A DNA stretch of 64,000 nucleotides from Gracilaria vermiculophylla (GCA_019155205.2 JAHNZQ020003148.1:114469-178468); one strand, 5' to 3'; counted from the stretch's first letter, positions 10,709 through 22,960 are shown. A program made the numbers and translations. The notes: generated by a model from the sequence alone, not told the origin.

Positions 10709-10710
10709 AA

Positions 10711-11639
10711 ACGAGAGGAAGATCACGGAATTAGGCTGTTGATCTTCACAAACAAGGACTTTGATATTAGAGAGGAAATTTCCAACAATGTTCCATACCG
10801 GTCGGGTGAGCTTAAGTCAAAGTCCTCTGTGACACGGTTTTATGTCTCCGAAAATGTTTCCAATAATAATTTTCTACAAGAATCGAAAAAACTGCACTCA
10901 CACCTACGAATGATTCGAATACCTTTTGCGCCTTTGATGCTATTTCTGGATTTTGTTATATATCTTGGTCACATTCGTCAAGGGCGCAGAAAATGCGCTA
11001 ACATTTCTAATACATCTTCAAAAGATCTGAACCAATGTAATTTTTTTATCGATAATTCAGTAAATGTCGTTGTCTTTGGAGAACTCCCCAGAACTTCGAT
11101 TTTCTTTAAATTGATTCTGACAATTTATTTTTCAAATATCATTCCCGAGATTTCGATTTCTTCCTTTGTTATTGAGTACTCCAATGGCGACACATGAGGT
11201 GCGCGGAAAGCTCATATTGTCAGAATGATCAGCATGTTGCAATTATTAAATGTCTTGCAGAATATTTTGCGCTCCCGAAAAGTGCTGTAATCTTCTAAAG
11301 TAGTCATTCCAAGTCACGGAATCTAATAAATGTATAAAAAAGATGCCAAGCTTTCATAAGAGAGAGAAACTCTATTCTGCAATTTATATGTCACTGAAAA
11401 AAGCGCGCCATTTTTGCAGACTCTCTATACTATAAGACGATTAATATAGACTTATCAAAATCTTCTTTTGTTCTATCTTCAGTTTTAAAAATCGATATTT
11501 TTGATGCAGCGTGGAACAGATCTTACAAATTTTGAGACGTGCCGAAATGTTTCTTTAAACAGCGAAGCATGTTTTGTACCTCACATCGCTAGAACTTTGC
11601 TGCGCTCTTGGTGTGTTATTTGCAACTCTTTAAAGCATA
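10711..11639. other. AT-rich spacer, no recognised gene
   Basis: An open frame at 10,739-11,197 (152 codons) is rich in phenylalanine, isoleucine, serine and asparagine, with repeated ATT/TTC codons, and looks compositional. 11,218-11,640 may hold the decayed N-terminal part of the Tc1-type transposase that follows, but I could not align it. Confidence 0.35.
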
Positions 11640-12440
11640 CCAATCTCTCTCATTGACGACCATTTAAAGCCAGGCATAAAAAGGTTTCATGAACGGTCAA
11701 AAAGGAACCTGTTATAGCTGTTACACTTCAAAAATATCAGCTACAGAAACTCCAGAGGACTACACAAATTCCGTTACTGTTTGAAGGATAAAGTAAAGTT
11801 TACAGTAGATTCCATACCCAAAGTATAAGAAAATGAAAAGCGGTTCGATGATGACGTCCAAACATAAAATTTTAATTGTGGAATTTGCTAATAAGCATTT
11901 GAAATTGGACCCTGGGATTTGGAAGAAGGTGGTTTCTAGTGGTGAAGAGAAGTTCAAAAAAGACGGCTCAGATGGATTAAATCCCTACTGACATGATCTT
12001 CGAAAGGAACCTTTTTTAATTTTTGAAAACGTCAAAATGGTGGAGGCTCAGTCATATTTTGAGAAAGCAATTCCTATATTTGCGATCCGCAACGTTCTTT
12101 AGGTGAAATAAGTTTAAAGTCGGACCAGTATATTACTTTTGTGTAAGAGAATGTATTGCCCTTTTGTTTCAAAATAATTGGGGGATAACTTGATTTTCAG
12201 CAAGATGGAGCTCCTGTGCATATATCAAAGTGAGCTAAAAACTAGTTTTCAGAGAAACGTGGAGCGGGTCTAAACTTTCCAGCAGAAAATCCAGGTTTAA
12301 CCATTATCGAGAATGTTTCGGGAATGTTGGAAAGGGCTGTGTAGACTAAAAACGGCGAATTAAAAGTAAGGAGGACATAATAGAAGCCATAGGGGTTGCT
12401 TGGTCGAATAGTCAGGAACAGTACATTCGCAGACTGCGTA
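11640..12440 (+). pseudogene. Tc1/mariner-type transposase relic 1
   Basis: Across three frames the order of Tc1 motifs is preserved: a WKKVVSSGEEKF segment (where the family has W-x-x-V-x-F-S-D-E-x-x-F), DGSDGLNPYxHDLRKEP, NGGGSVI, FQQDGAPVHISK with the second catalytic aspartate (about 12,195-12,230), and LTIIENVSGMLERAV, corresponding to the P-D-L-N-P-I-E-N-x-W-G box with the third acidic residue. The first aspartate is lost (G in its place) and stops are frequent, so it is long dead. Terminal repeats were not located. Confidence 0.7.
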
Positions 12441-13751
12441 ACTCTATTCCCGACAGATTGCTGTTATATTTATAAAAACATTAAGAAAAATGGCAGGATA
12501 AAATTTCACTTTCGTATAGTACCTACGCTTCAAAACAACATTTTTCTACTATTTCTGCCCTGCTTTAGACCTAAGGAAATATAGACAATGGTTTTATTAT
12601 TAGATAGAATATAATAGACGCAAAAAATATTTTCGTGCAGTGATTGGAGCTCAAAAAGAAACATTGTGTGTGCTTGTATTATAAAAATTTTGCAAGTAGT
12701 AATAGGCGTATTGCATAAAAAGTTACAAGGAGATATGTCATTATTTTAGATGCAAGATCTCATTCTGGCTAAATACTAACACGTCATCCATATTTACAAC
12801 TGAAAACTTGTCAATACAATAGTAGAAAGCCTTGTCCATTAGGAACTAAATAGTAGAGAGAGTGTCGCACATTCCCATTAGAATGCGGTATCCAAACTAT
12901 AAATACTTTTAATTACATACGGATTGTCGCATATCGTTTGGTCAAGCATGGATTCGATTGGATCCTGGTCTAAAGCATAGTTCGTGCTCCCAAGCAATTT
13001 AAACATCTACTCCTGATTCGGAAAAAATACTTCAAATCTATTTGTAATACAGATTAATTTAAGAAAGTCTCCCAAACCTCGCAACGGCATTGATTTTTCA
13101 TTCAAGAAGTATAGCGGACTTCTATATGTATATTTCTGCGTTCTATTCCTTTTTTCTCAAATGATCTTTGACGCCATTCTTTGTCACTTGGAGCCCGGTC
13201 GAAAGAGGCTGGTACAAAGCTCTTTTCGGCAGTTCTGGATCTTCATCGACTTTGATCTCGTGACCAACTTCTCATCTCGGCCTAAACTCTTTCAAAAACT
13301 CTCGCCATAATACTTCATGGTACTTTCAAGTTATACTTCAAATCCTCGGATTTAAGGAACCTAACAACGTGCTATTTCTTACAAGCATTGTAGTTCATGC
13401 AGAAGTGACTTGTGTAGCCAGAGAAACTTGGTTTTAAGATGCGCCTCCCTTCGATGTTTTGCTAAACGATTTACCACTGAGGCGCATAACCCAAACCTTT
13501 GAATTACTCTTTAAAGCCACTCCGTCAGGTTTTATCTATAAAGTACACTCTATATACTCAAGAGACGGGTTTTTGACAACAAAGCCGGGCAAATTTAAAG
13601 CAGAAATTTATATTGAGAATCGGCGATAAGGCACTGAGACATGAGAAGGTGGCTTCTGAATGTAATTTTTGTGTGAAATACAACTTTTGATGCTCCCTTT
13701 TTTATGGATTCTTCGAGTTTTCCCTTTCCATATCGCCCCTATGATGAGAAC
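12441..13751. other. AT-rich spacer
   Basis: No protein family was recognised. Frames at 12,396-12,584 and 13,608-13,838 are short and low in complexity. Confidence 0.4.
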
Positions 13752-14495
13752 TGCATAGGTGTAGATAAACCCGTAACCCTTGATCCCGCAAGAAAGGATT
13801 AATATAACTAAGTCTCGCATAAGTGATGGGTGGCTCACTAACTACAACTGTGGCACAGAAAACTCCCGGAAGGACTGCCGCCTGGTACAGGGCACGGGCG
13901 GTGGCCCAGGTGGCCGCATATTTGTTTTTTTAGAAATTACTTTTTTAATTTAGTGAGCCGGAAAGTTTATAAGGGCACCGGCGTCACTGCTGGCACCCTT
14001 AATGAAAGATAACCATGGTTCCGGCTTTGAGCATTCCATCTACTTCGTTAATTGCCTATCCCGAAAAATGTCCCGTATCGTACGGATGCTCATCCGCCTT
14101 GTTCGCTGAGAACGCCCATACGTGAGTATATTGCCTATCATACTGTACCCCCTGCTTTTACAAGGATCTTTACTGCTCGCCATTGTTTTCTGCATTACTT
14201 CCTTCCCCCCCTTTTTCCTATATTGGTGTTAAATTCTTAAACTTGTGAGTCTCGTAACCCGCGCTCCCCCTTTTTCCCATCTCTTTCCTACAAGGAGGCA
14301 CCGCACACTCATACTCCCACCTAGTCCGGATCTTTCTTAAACCCCTCCTGCCAAGTGCTGCCTGGGCAGCTTCGGCCTTACCCCCGGTATTGTTGTGGTG
14401 TTCCCTCGACAGGGCTCTATCGCCGAACTACCTCTGCAGATGAAGATTCGGACGTCTTCGCGTGTTTTTCCTGCTTTCGGGCTATTGAACTACGC
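13752..14495 (+). repeat. LTR family B copy 2
   Basis: About 744 bp aligning along its length to the other B copies: ctgtggcacagaaaactcccgg, gtggcc, taagggcaccgg, ggttccggctttgagc, gtacggatgctcatccgcc, ctgcagatgaagattcggacgtctt and a degenerate gaactac end. It may be the 3' LTR matching B1, or a solo copy. No PBS-like motif follows it. Confidence 0.7.
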
Positions 14496-15514
14496 ATTTT
14501 AACTGCGAAATCGGAGTCCAGAGATGGGCAATTTCCACAATTCACAGGTGCACTAGATAGTGTGGTTTATGGGGTCTCTCTCGAAGAGGAGTAGATAATG
14601 ACGTCGATGGAACGTTCAGAGCCAGAACCTTGATTGTCGTTTACTAAGGGCGGTGGTGGCTACACCAGCGGCCTTGTCTGCCGTATTACAGAAGAAAACT
14701 TCATAAATGAAGTAAAGGTTATGCAAATTGTTCCCTCCATCTACGGTGCACAGTGTATCTCACGCAACACCCAGGTGATGGCCATTGCACACACTTGTAA
14801 CACGAATATTCACGCGTAGTAGCTGCTGCATGTATTCGTAAGTGATTCCAAATCGAAAATAAGAGAAGAACGCAAGTAATGGAGAGTTTACATCTGAAAG
14901 TGCATACAATTCAGTTAGGTTGAGTCTTACCAACATCGGTTTGATAAGCAATTTTTGTAGGCTATGTAGTTGTTATTGCGAGAGCTTATGGTTCTCAAGC
15001 GTGATCATCTGCTGCTTTTGGATGTATGCCCAAGTCTATCGAACATTGTTTGGAAAGAGGTTTTATTTGAAAATGTGGGATCTCTACATTCCTTTCGTCT
15101 TTTGTAAGAACATCCGTATTGGATACACATAATATTTTAAATTTGTGTAAAATGGCATTAAAGCAGAATGTTTTCTAAAAGAATAATGTAGCTTTAAGAT
15201 CATTTGGATAGGAGGCAGACCTGCGGTTGACTGTAGAAATATAAGGTTTGAAGACGTTGTGCAAAAAGTGCATAACGTTTTTTGGTAGAAAGGAAGGAGG
15301 TTCCTAAACGTCTTAACTATATACAATGCTCAGGTTTCCTCACAGTCAATCCAGGGTCTGCCACAGAAACACTCGTACGCTACCCACTGTACCGTGCCAG
15401 CATCAATGAAGAGCTTCCCAGGATACGTAGACTACTCACTAATAATTATTCTTTGCGCTTATAGGCCACGGTTGATAGCATACAACAAAGATGCTTCGCT
15501 TACTATGCTACCGA
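14496..15514. other. No recognisable gene
   Basis: Short frames on both strands (for example 14,920-15,132 plus and 15,084-15,326 minus) show no domain. Confidence 0.4.
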
Positions 15515-16215
15515 TCACCTCTTCTTTTTGACGGCTCCAGCCGAGACCAAACGATTTTCATCTGAGTGCTCCAACTTTCGTTGCCTTTTGGGTTTTCGTT
15601 TTACTTCTGTATGCACACTGATTGTCATCTTTCTGGGCTTCAACCCATTTGCTTTCTCAAATTTCATTTCAACTCCAACCAGCTCCTCATATGCACACCT
15701 ACCGGAATGGCTGCGGCCAAATGGGCTCCGAACAACTATCTTGATCGCTTCATCGCTTGGCATCACGTCGGTACCCAGCACTTAATGCCTATAGGTGTTC
15801 ACCATGGACATCCTTTTGTACGTTTTACAACTTTGTGAGCCTTTTTATTCAAATAAGCACCTGTTTCGAAGACTTTCGGACCATTGCAAACGATAGCGAA
15901 GCATTAGAAGTCATCGGACTCGGGTATTACCGTTTGGGCATCAGAAGACGCAAAAATGAACGACTCTGTCCCTTCGTCACCATTGGGGCATGAGAATCGC
16001 CTCTTGTAAACCGCTTGAAAGTCATGTTCACCCTTACATTTATGTGAACGAGTGCGTGGCAATGAAAGCGTCGGCTCCACTGTAGATATCCGGACGGTCA
16101 CTCGTTCTAGAGCGGAACCCCGTCGCGGCAAAACACACAGGCATTTGGATACTTTTCTCACTAGGAGCTCTTTCCGATCTTGCACACTGGTCGGATTTTT
16201 CAACGGGATTTCCAA
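15515..16215 (-). pseudogene. Unrecognised minus-strand coding remnant
   Basis: Two minus-strand frames lie close together, 16,215-15,904 and 15,781-15,515. They read like former coding sequence: the first has FSCPNGDEGTESFIF and the second has DEAIKIVVRSPFGR and a basic end (KRKPKRQRK). Between them a third frame gives CFAIVCNGPKVFETG. I do not recognise the family. Composition and setting suggest a transposon gene, but no ends were found. Confidence 0.3.
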
Positions 16216-18509
16216 TCTGATCCAGACAATATGGGATATTTAGCAATCATCGTTGGTACACATGGTTTGGACGCTGTCATCAATCGCCATCCTTGAGACG
16301 GGCCTTCAGGGTGCCTCTCTAAACGAACCCCATGTTCCACGATCACAGACGCCAAAATAATAGCTCCGATCTAAGGGTGCCGAGTGGTGGTCCGTTTTGA
16401 ACATAGCGGCAGTACAATTTGTTCTCCTTCAATCCCGGCTGGTCATACTTCTCCCGGTGACGATGACTTCCTTCCCGTTACTACCCGTACTTTTAAACGT
16501 ACATCTTTGGCTTCACCAAATGTTGATCCTGCTACAGTATTATGGGTAGGTATAGAGTTCGGTCAGCTATTTTAGTCTTCCAGCCAATACGACTGCAATT
16601 TCTCGGATGTTGGTCCCGCAGCATTTTTTTCAAAGGCGGATTTTCTGCTCCTGAATATCGCGTTCCACGTCTAACAGGCCATATAAACTATATGGACTGC
16701 CCAACAGTTACAGACATTTGGCCGATGAGTGACCAGATGTATACTTAACATTGATGGTCACAGTATGAACACAATTTGGTCAGGAAATGGCTCATAAATG
16801 GATGGCATTCAAAGACGATGAACGGGCTTGTTCAGAACTCCCAGATGTAAACCAGAAGGGAATATAGGCTGTTCTCCGCACCTGTGCCATCAAAAACTGA
16901 AATTGGGAGAAACCTTCACTTTATAATGAGATATTTGTAACGAACATTGAAATTTTTTGTGTCTTTTTAGGTTCAAAAGCAAACTGACTTACGGATATTT
17001 ATTATATGTCATAAAGTACGCAGTACAGTCCATGGTATTCATCCGGATATCGAACATAAGTCTCGCACTATCCCATTTCTGAAGCCCTGAGTTTATAGTC
17101 TAGAACTGCTACGCACACCAACGCATCTGAGTATGAGCATTAAATATTCTGCAGCAGCTCACTAGAGCAACTTACTGTCACTATAAGAGGGCACAAACCA
17201 GCTACCTAAAATGTAAAGGGAGACCTTCCGGTGTCTGATTGAACATGACATCCCTGACACTAACTTTTTCTTCAGTCCACGATCCAACTCATATTTTCCT
17301 GATATTTAGCATGGCTGAAATATTTTCAAAGGGAGCGCAGACCTTTCTTCGAAAATGCCGGATGAAGTTGCAGTCAATATTTGTATCGTTTCTGAATTTG
17401 GAAGCGAATTACAACGAGTTTGCATCAGGTGAAGCTATGTTTCAGGATGCGATTCAAAGTGAGGAGCTGATGAGAAGATCGGGTCGTGTGCAGAGAGATT
17501 GTGATACAGTGGTCAAAAAAATGGAGACTGTCAACTGACGTGTGGCTGATATGTGTTTAATGATAAACGTGTCAGTCGCAGAAAAATGTAACATTAAATA
17601 AACTACAGAACCAAGAGGAGCACGAACTCGGGATCCGACGCTGCCGTCGTTTCAAGGACCGCATCTAAAAGTTATCAGAAACTAGTATGAAGTAATTAAA
17701 AGGTTCAAAACAGTTTTTTAAGTCATTGGAGTGCTGCAGATGCGCTCGTTACCTTCTCTACTGTCAATTCTGAATGGCTATCATCGCCAGCAGGCAGAGA
17801 AGATTCTACACGGATTACAATGGAAGGAAATATACGCACCGTTCTCGCACTATTTCAAATGTCTAGCGACTAGAGACAAGCAGATTGGAGGGAGCATGAA
17901 TACTGCTCAGCAAAACCCTGAATAAGTGCAATAGTATAGCGATCGGTATGCTGGTTTTGCGGCCCGCATGGGACGGAAATATAACTACGAAATATTCGTT
18001 ACAATCTACATTGAAGGCCGTTACTAACGTTTTCAGGACCTCATGCACGTAGTACGAGCATCACTTTTCAACATGTGAAAAAGAACAAACCAAAGAATAT
18101 CTCTAGTCTCTATCTCTGATGAGATCTCAAGCGCAATCATTCTATACTTTTCACTGCTGTCAAGAAAATGGAAAGAGCAACATGGAAGTGATGGTAAAAC
18201 CGAAGCGCAAATTGCAAGTGGTAATGAGAATCATCGCTGGGCGATATCAATGCCGAGCTCTTACTCGACAATGAACCATTTAGGGAAGCAAATAAAGTCA
18301 ACTGAGTAGGAGAAAAAATCTTTGAAACATAGGACAGGAGCGTGGCTAAAGAAGTAAGCGAAGTGTTTAAAATGCTTAGAACTATGAAATAAAAGCATAA
18401 ATGCACGCCACATTCAAAGAAAGCGCCTCAAGCCGTCCTGATGCATCTAAAAGAATCTACCAAACCAACGAACATCTGGAAGAACATAAATGGCAGACTT
18501 GGCCCGTAA
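16216..18509. other. Unassigned sequence, weak ORF traces
   Basis: Plus frames at 16,384-16,575 and 17,239-17,538 were inspected. The latter predicts a mostly helical 99-residue peptide (NEFASGEAMFQDAIQSEEL) with no known domain. Neither has convincing gene context. I see nothing else identifiable here. Confidence 0.35.
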
Positions 18510-19020
18510 TGTGGTACTATCAGTTCTCCTTGAGAGTTGGTAGTGCACAACGTTTGTTAGGAGGTTTTGGGGACTCCAAAGGCACGAGTTACCAAAAGTG
18601 GTCTCTGATAGTCGCTATCACGAGCTGGAAGAATCCTGATAGTGGATCCGCAAACACCAAGTAGAGAATGGGGTTCAGGGGGCGGAAAATTCTCATATAG
18701 GTGCTTCAATGAGGCGAACGCGGGATTGGAGGCTTGGGAACCTAAGGATGTTCGGCGAAAGTCCCCAACCAGAAAAATAGATGAAGGCTCCTGGTTGCTT
18801 CCCCAAAGGTGGAGCTCGGCCGGCGGACTAAGTGCCACGACGTGAGCCCGCCTCGGCAGGTCTCACTACTGTAGTAAATACCTGCACCAATTAACAACAA
18901 TAAATCTAAATTGAACCGTTCCTCAAGGATACTGTAGCACACCACGGCCGAGTAATGCACCACGCGGCTCATTTAGTAAAATACGCACCCTCCATAGGGA
19001 TAACCCGTGGTAGAGCCACA
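18510..19020 (-). repeat. LTR family A, minus orientation
   Basis: 511 bp matching 26,171-26,687 and the reverse complement of 29,061-29,582. In minus orientation it starts tgtggctcta, shares gcaggtatttac and cctgccgaggcgggctc with the other copies, and ends in the agttctccttgag/gtaccaca block. It could be the 3' LTR of the minus-strand element at 20.8-26.7 kb. However, the bases just inside (19,021-19,060) are not a polypurine tract and no target duplication is visible. Confidence 0.75.
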
Positions 19021-19239
19021 TGAAAATGTCACCTAAGAAATTTTTGTACTACATAGACAATTTTCTGAATTGCACCACGTCTCCGAGGTGCATCTTTCTA
19101 AAGCTTTGTCCTTAAGCAGCTACGAACGGTGTGGATCTCAGAGCGGACTCCTGCAATGTGAGATATCCCCTGCTCTAGTCACTCCTTCGTTTTCCCCCGT
19201 TCCCGCGCGGCGTACCGACCGCGGGCTCCTGCATCTCCA

Positions 19240-20476
19240 TTGAGGCGGTTATGGGCCCTTTCCAATTTTCGATTTATCCTGGTCACTCCTTCTTGGTACA
19301 TCCCGCTGATGCCGGAGCGCCCGGCATTCCGATTTCCTCGAATATCCCTTTCAAGAAACGCCCGTGACGTCGCTTCCGCTCGTCTATTATCAATAAAGAC
19401 ATCGAAGGTATACTTTTCGCTTCTGCTTGATCGTTTCGACATAACTTGCGGTCGGCACCCCTTGCCGCTTATCTCCAGGCGGAAGAAGAGGACATCGCTT
19501 CCTATATTCGGTTCGGTGACGGTCGCCTCTACATGGACTCTTCGTATCAGTTAACCGCCGGATGCATCCTTCCCTTATCGGTGCAAACTACCCGAGTCCT
19601 GCGCTTCTTTGGAATTCAGATTGAGTTTAAGGGCACCGCAGGCAGCGAACCCGAGGCGTAGATGTTGCTGGATTAAAACCTATAGGTAGCGTGAAATGCG
19701 ACGTCGGGTTTCTTTTCGCACGATTATGGCGAAGAAAAGGTTTACCCCGTTCTGAGAAGCCCAATAGAGACGATGACGGGCGATTTTCTCCGCCTTGCCA
19801 CTTCTCGGGTTCCTCAGGTGCCACGGCTGCGTGTCCTCGATTATGGTCTCATCGTGGAGAGTCTGGCGATCCACACGCCCATTCCGATACAGGCTCCATC
19901 GCAGGACGTGGCTGCGCCTTCTGAGGTCAAGCCGCAGCCTCCAGCATCGATGACGGATCATCCCACAGTGGCGGCCGATGCGTCTCCTATGAAGGAGGAC
20001 GAGATTAATCCTATCCCGACTGCTTCGTCCCCGGTGGTTCAACCCCAACTGCAAAGCGTTCCGGTGCCGGTTATTCAACCTCGCCTGGAAGCGTCCCGGT
20101 TCATGTGTCGCCGTCAGCTCCGGTGTCGGCTGCTCCATCCTTGGCCCTACTGACCTCTGCTGCAGTGCCTGCAGACCCCGCTCGGGAGCGTACCGTCCCA
20201 GTTGTTCCGTCGTCTGCTACTCCTTTTTTGATTGTTGATGTTTCGTCGATGGAGATTGCCGCCTCTGGTGTACCCTCGGGCGGTATATCCTCTGGATCTC
20301 TTAGTACTGCTCTCCAGAAGTTGGTGCGGGCTTGCCTGGTAACCGGCCGTAATGATCCTACTTCTCCTGGAAAGGCTCTGCACGAGGCTCGCAACTGGAG
20401 CATAGAGCTGCATAAGGCCCAAGCGGACCGAGCCTTAATGACTGCCATCAAGGAAAGCCTGGCGGAGTTCTTCTAG
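19240..20476 (+). pseudogene. Unrecognised plus-strand gene remnant, proline/alanine-rich
   Basis: Three consecutive plus-strand frames look like parts of one former gene. 19,446-19,661 reads AAYLQAEEEDIASYIRFGDG. 19,773-20,100 is proline rich (PIPIQAPSQDVAAPSEVKPQ). 20,105-20,476 continues in another frame through VSPSAPVSAAPSLA to a helical C-terminus (SSGSLSTALQKLVRACL, ARNWSIELHKAQADRAL) and a stop. The switch near 20,090-20,105 is a frameshift. I do not recognise the family; a Gag-like protein with a disordered linker or a captured host gene are both possible. It lies between the polypurine tract of the minus-strand element and the nearest LTR, so it is probably a later insertion. Confidence 0.4.
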
Positions 20477-20783
20477 AGGCCAGCTCCAACAGCGAGGGCT
20501 CGCCTGAAAGCGGAGTATGGGACGCGGTTTGTTTACCTGTAGGCGTGAGATATCCCGGCAATGGTAGTTAGTACAAGGTAGTGCCGGAGTAAAATATTCT
20601 TGAGTTGGAGCAGAAGCTCCCTGAACGGTAATTGCAACACAAAGGGACGGTTCCCAAGTGCCCAGCGACACGAAGTGCCGCCGCGGGAGCTTCCGAAAAG
20701 CGGTTCATGGCGGCCTGGAGGCAAACAAGAGAACTCCAGGTGAGGTAAAGATAGCTGAGAACGAAACACAACTCTGGATTTTG

Positions 20784-20801
20784 CCCCCCCCCCTTCTTTT
20801 A
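20784..20801 (-). other. Polypurine tract of minus-strand element
   Basis: On the minus strand this reads aaaagaagggggggggg, ten Gs after an A/G run, just downstream of the chromodomain stop. That is the expected position of the plus-strand primer site. An LTR should begin next to it but none does; the nearest LTR A is 1.8 kb further on. Confidence 0.6.
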
Positions 20802-20814
20802 TAAATGAAAATGC

Positions 20815-21147
20815 TTATCTGGAAATGCATTTCCGCTCCAAATTGGCGTCGTATCTCCTGACGAAGTTCTTTGGGATGTATCCAGGAGGTTTTTCGATAT
20901 CATCTTTTGAGGCGTACCCGTGCCAGCGTATGTGGTACAGTAGCCCTGCAGGGGTTTGCCGTTGAGAAAAGATATGGTCCACCGTATCCGGGATGTCACC
21001 TTGAGGGGTCATGATGGCGTCGGGAGCTTCTATCAATGGTTCAACGAGAGATGTGATGAAAATTTTATTTTCCATTGGTTTCTTCGCTCCTAAACTGGTC
21101 GTGGAAGGACGTTCTGCCTGTTTCCCTGGAGGTGAGGTAGGGGGCAT
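20815..21147 (-). pseudogene. Integrase C-terminal tail with chromodomain
   Basis: This is an open frame of 110 residues. Residues about 54-99 match a chromodomain: DTVDHIFSQR, then LLYHIRWHGY and a FVRRY end. Two residues of the usual aromatic cage are present (W75 and Y78). The first cage aromatic and the usual T-W-E-P are altered (here D-D-I-E-K-P). In chromoviruses this domain follows the integrase core and steers integration toward marked chromatin. The upstream part (PSTTSLGAKKPMENK) is linker. The coding path from the integrase core into this frame is broken. Confidence 0.7.
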
Positions 21148-21499
21148 TCATTTAGGGCTGGGCGTCGGAACTTTCATTACCCGATTACAGGAGACGACAT
21201 CTCGGCGCCTGTGTATCTCGATGGTGACATTGTCCCTGTAGTTGTCCAAGACTTTGTAAGGACCTGAAGTGTTTGGAGCTAACTTACGCGTGACTTCCGG
21301 CGTTTTATTGGATGTCTGTCCAGTTTTTTTAATTAAACTTCGTCACCTTCCCTCCTTTAGCTTAGGGGTTTCTTTCAAATTCGGGTCGAAATCGTGTTTA
21401 TATCTTTTCTGCGAGGCGTTGAGTCTCACTTTTGTGAGGCAACGTGGGTCCTTATAGTGCCTTAAAATGAAGGGTTTTTCTCGACCCGCTCTTTAAGCC

Positions 21500-22440
21500 T
21501 GTGGCCTATCCGCCTTGTGCGCCGTGGCGCGTGTCGCAATGATGCGCGAGAGCACCAGACTGAACGGAGCTGTGTCCGTAGAGCAGTGTACCTGAAGATT
21601 GTATGCAGAGGTTAGAGGGCTCAAATATGTTTGCCAATCCTTCTGGTGGCATGCGACGTAGTCTTTAAAGCTTGATACGATGGTTTTGTTAAACCTCTCC
21701 GCCTCTCATTTGCTCAGGGAGTGATATTCAATGTGAAACACCTGCTTCATCCCCCGCCTCCCTGAGATGGCGTTGAATAGCCTCGCCACAAACTACAGTC
21801 CGCTCTCCGTACAAAGGCACAACGAGATCCCATACGGGTGAACCCAGTTCTCCAGAAAGGTTTTGCCAATCACTGCTGTCGTTGTGCTCCTGAAGGGATT
21901 TTTGCGCGTGATGTTCGGTAACCGATCGGTGATAACGGGGATAAATCGGTAACCTCTCTCCGACTGGGGGAGTTGGCCCAAAATGTCCATAGCCACGAAC
22001 TGGAAAGGTTCTGAAGGCAGGAACAGGGTGGGCGGCTTCCGATGTTTGCGGATATTCCTTCAAGCGGCGGCACATGAAAGACAGTTCGCCACCATCTGGA
22101 AGGCCTCATTACCCATGTGCGGCCACTAAAACTCCCTCCTCATGGTGAAGTACATGTTCGATCCACCAGGGTGCCCTGCAAGGCGAGAATAGTGTGAAAG
22201 GTACAGCACCCTTGCCCGTCGGCTCGTCGGGACCACCTTCTGGAGAGCTCAATCCAGGGGAGCGCGGCGTACGCGTACGCCGTCTCGGTCGGCATCCAGT
22301 GACGATGTTAGACTTCGTACAGTGTGGAGGCACTCCATGCAGTATGCATGCGTACTCTACTCCTTCAGGAACTTCGCCATATTGATGAAGAGAACTTCTG
22401 TTTACTCCTCGACGAGGACCACTACTTTTGAGAGTCAACT
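21500..22440 (-). pseudogene. Integrase core, Gypsy, broken
   Basis: Aligns to the plus-strand family A integrase (33,700-34,529). Readable minus-strand pieces include MAMDILGQLP with the first catalytic aspartate, RFIPVITDRL, STTTAVIGKTFLENW, HPYGISLCL and, further on, EAERFNKTIVSSF, which keeps the catalytic glutamate. The second aspartate box, T-D-N-G in the family, reads T-E-S-G here. The tail continues with QKDWQTYLSPLTSAYN and APFSLVLSR before 21,500. Frameshifts occur at about 22,080 and 21,800. Confidence 0.7.
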
Positions 22441-22559
22441 GAGAATGTATCCAATTTTACAGCATTCCAAGCATCCTCCTTCGGACCCTTCTTTTCTGTC
22501 GGCGTTCACGATGACTGGAAACTGGATAGTGTCATCCAATCATGTTTCATATTCTCCTT

Positions 22560-22960
22560 TCGAGCAGATACGAGACAGAACGTCTGCCGTCTGGTGTTTC
22601 ATGCCAAGGCGGTGGAAGGCGTCTAACGAGTACTCTAGGAGGTGTACTTTTCACCTTTCCAGGCGAACGAATGCATCCTTCAATGACAGTATCCAATGTA
22701 ATGCTGCGTGGTCCATTTTCGAGGAAGAATGCGCGCCTTCCAGGTATGGGCGCAAAGGCAACACCGCCAATAAGATGGCGATGCATTTGCGCTTCATGAT
22801 GGAATGCTTCCGTTTGGTAGGTGAAAGGCTACCACTCCGGTGTCCTCTAGGATGAAGGCTACCTTCAGTTTATTCCTGTAGGAGGGCCAATCCCACCTGA
22901 TATTAACAGGCGTCTGTTTCCAGCACCATTTTGTCGTTCCGCTTCGGAAGAACCAAAATC
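22560..22960 (-). pseudogene. RNase H region, broken
   Basis: Nucleotide alignment to 33,241-33,663 of the plus-strand copy is clear (ccaggtatgggcgcaaaggc and related blocks in inverted orientation), but the reading frame changes several times. The longest plus-strand frame here (22,322-22,855) is its antisense shadow. Confidence 0.6.

Larger units (their letters stand above)
6954..10710 (+). mobile_element. Degenerate Ty3/Gypsy element, oomycete-like type
   Basis: Gag-like, protease-like, reverse transcriptase, RNase H and integrase C-terminal remnants follow in that order on the plus strand. Flanking LTRs of its own were not identified. LTR B1 directly precedes it and LTR B2 lies 3 kb downstream, but family B LTRs elsewhere enclose a different polyprotein, so it is unclear whether they belong to this element. 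Many stops and frame changes mark it as old. Confidence 0.7.

Noticed and set aside
19680..20138. A 152-codon minus-strand arginine-rich frame
   Set aside because: It is the antisense shadow of the proline/alanine-rich plus-strand gene remnant; the R/H-rich composition is what such an antisense gives.
22265..22282. An 18-bp perfect palindrome, cggcgtacgcgtacgccg
   Set aside because: The plus-strand family A copy (about 33,885-33,910) has cggcgtgcttgtacgccg at this place, so the palindrome arose by point changes inside a decayed integrase gene.
22322..22855. A 177-codon plus-strand frame
   Set aside because: Antisense of the minus-strand RNase H and integrase region of the family A element.
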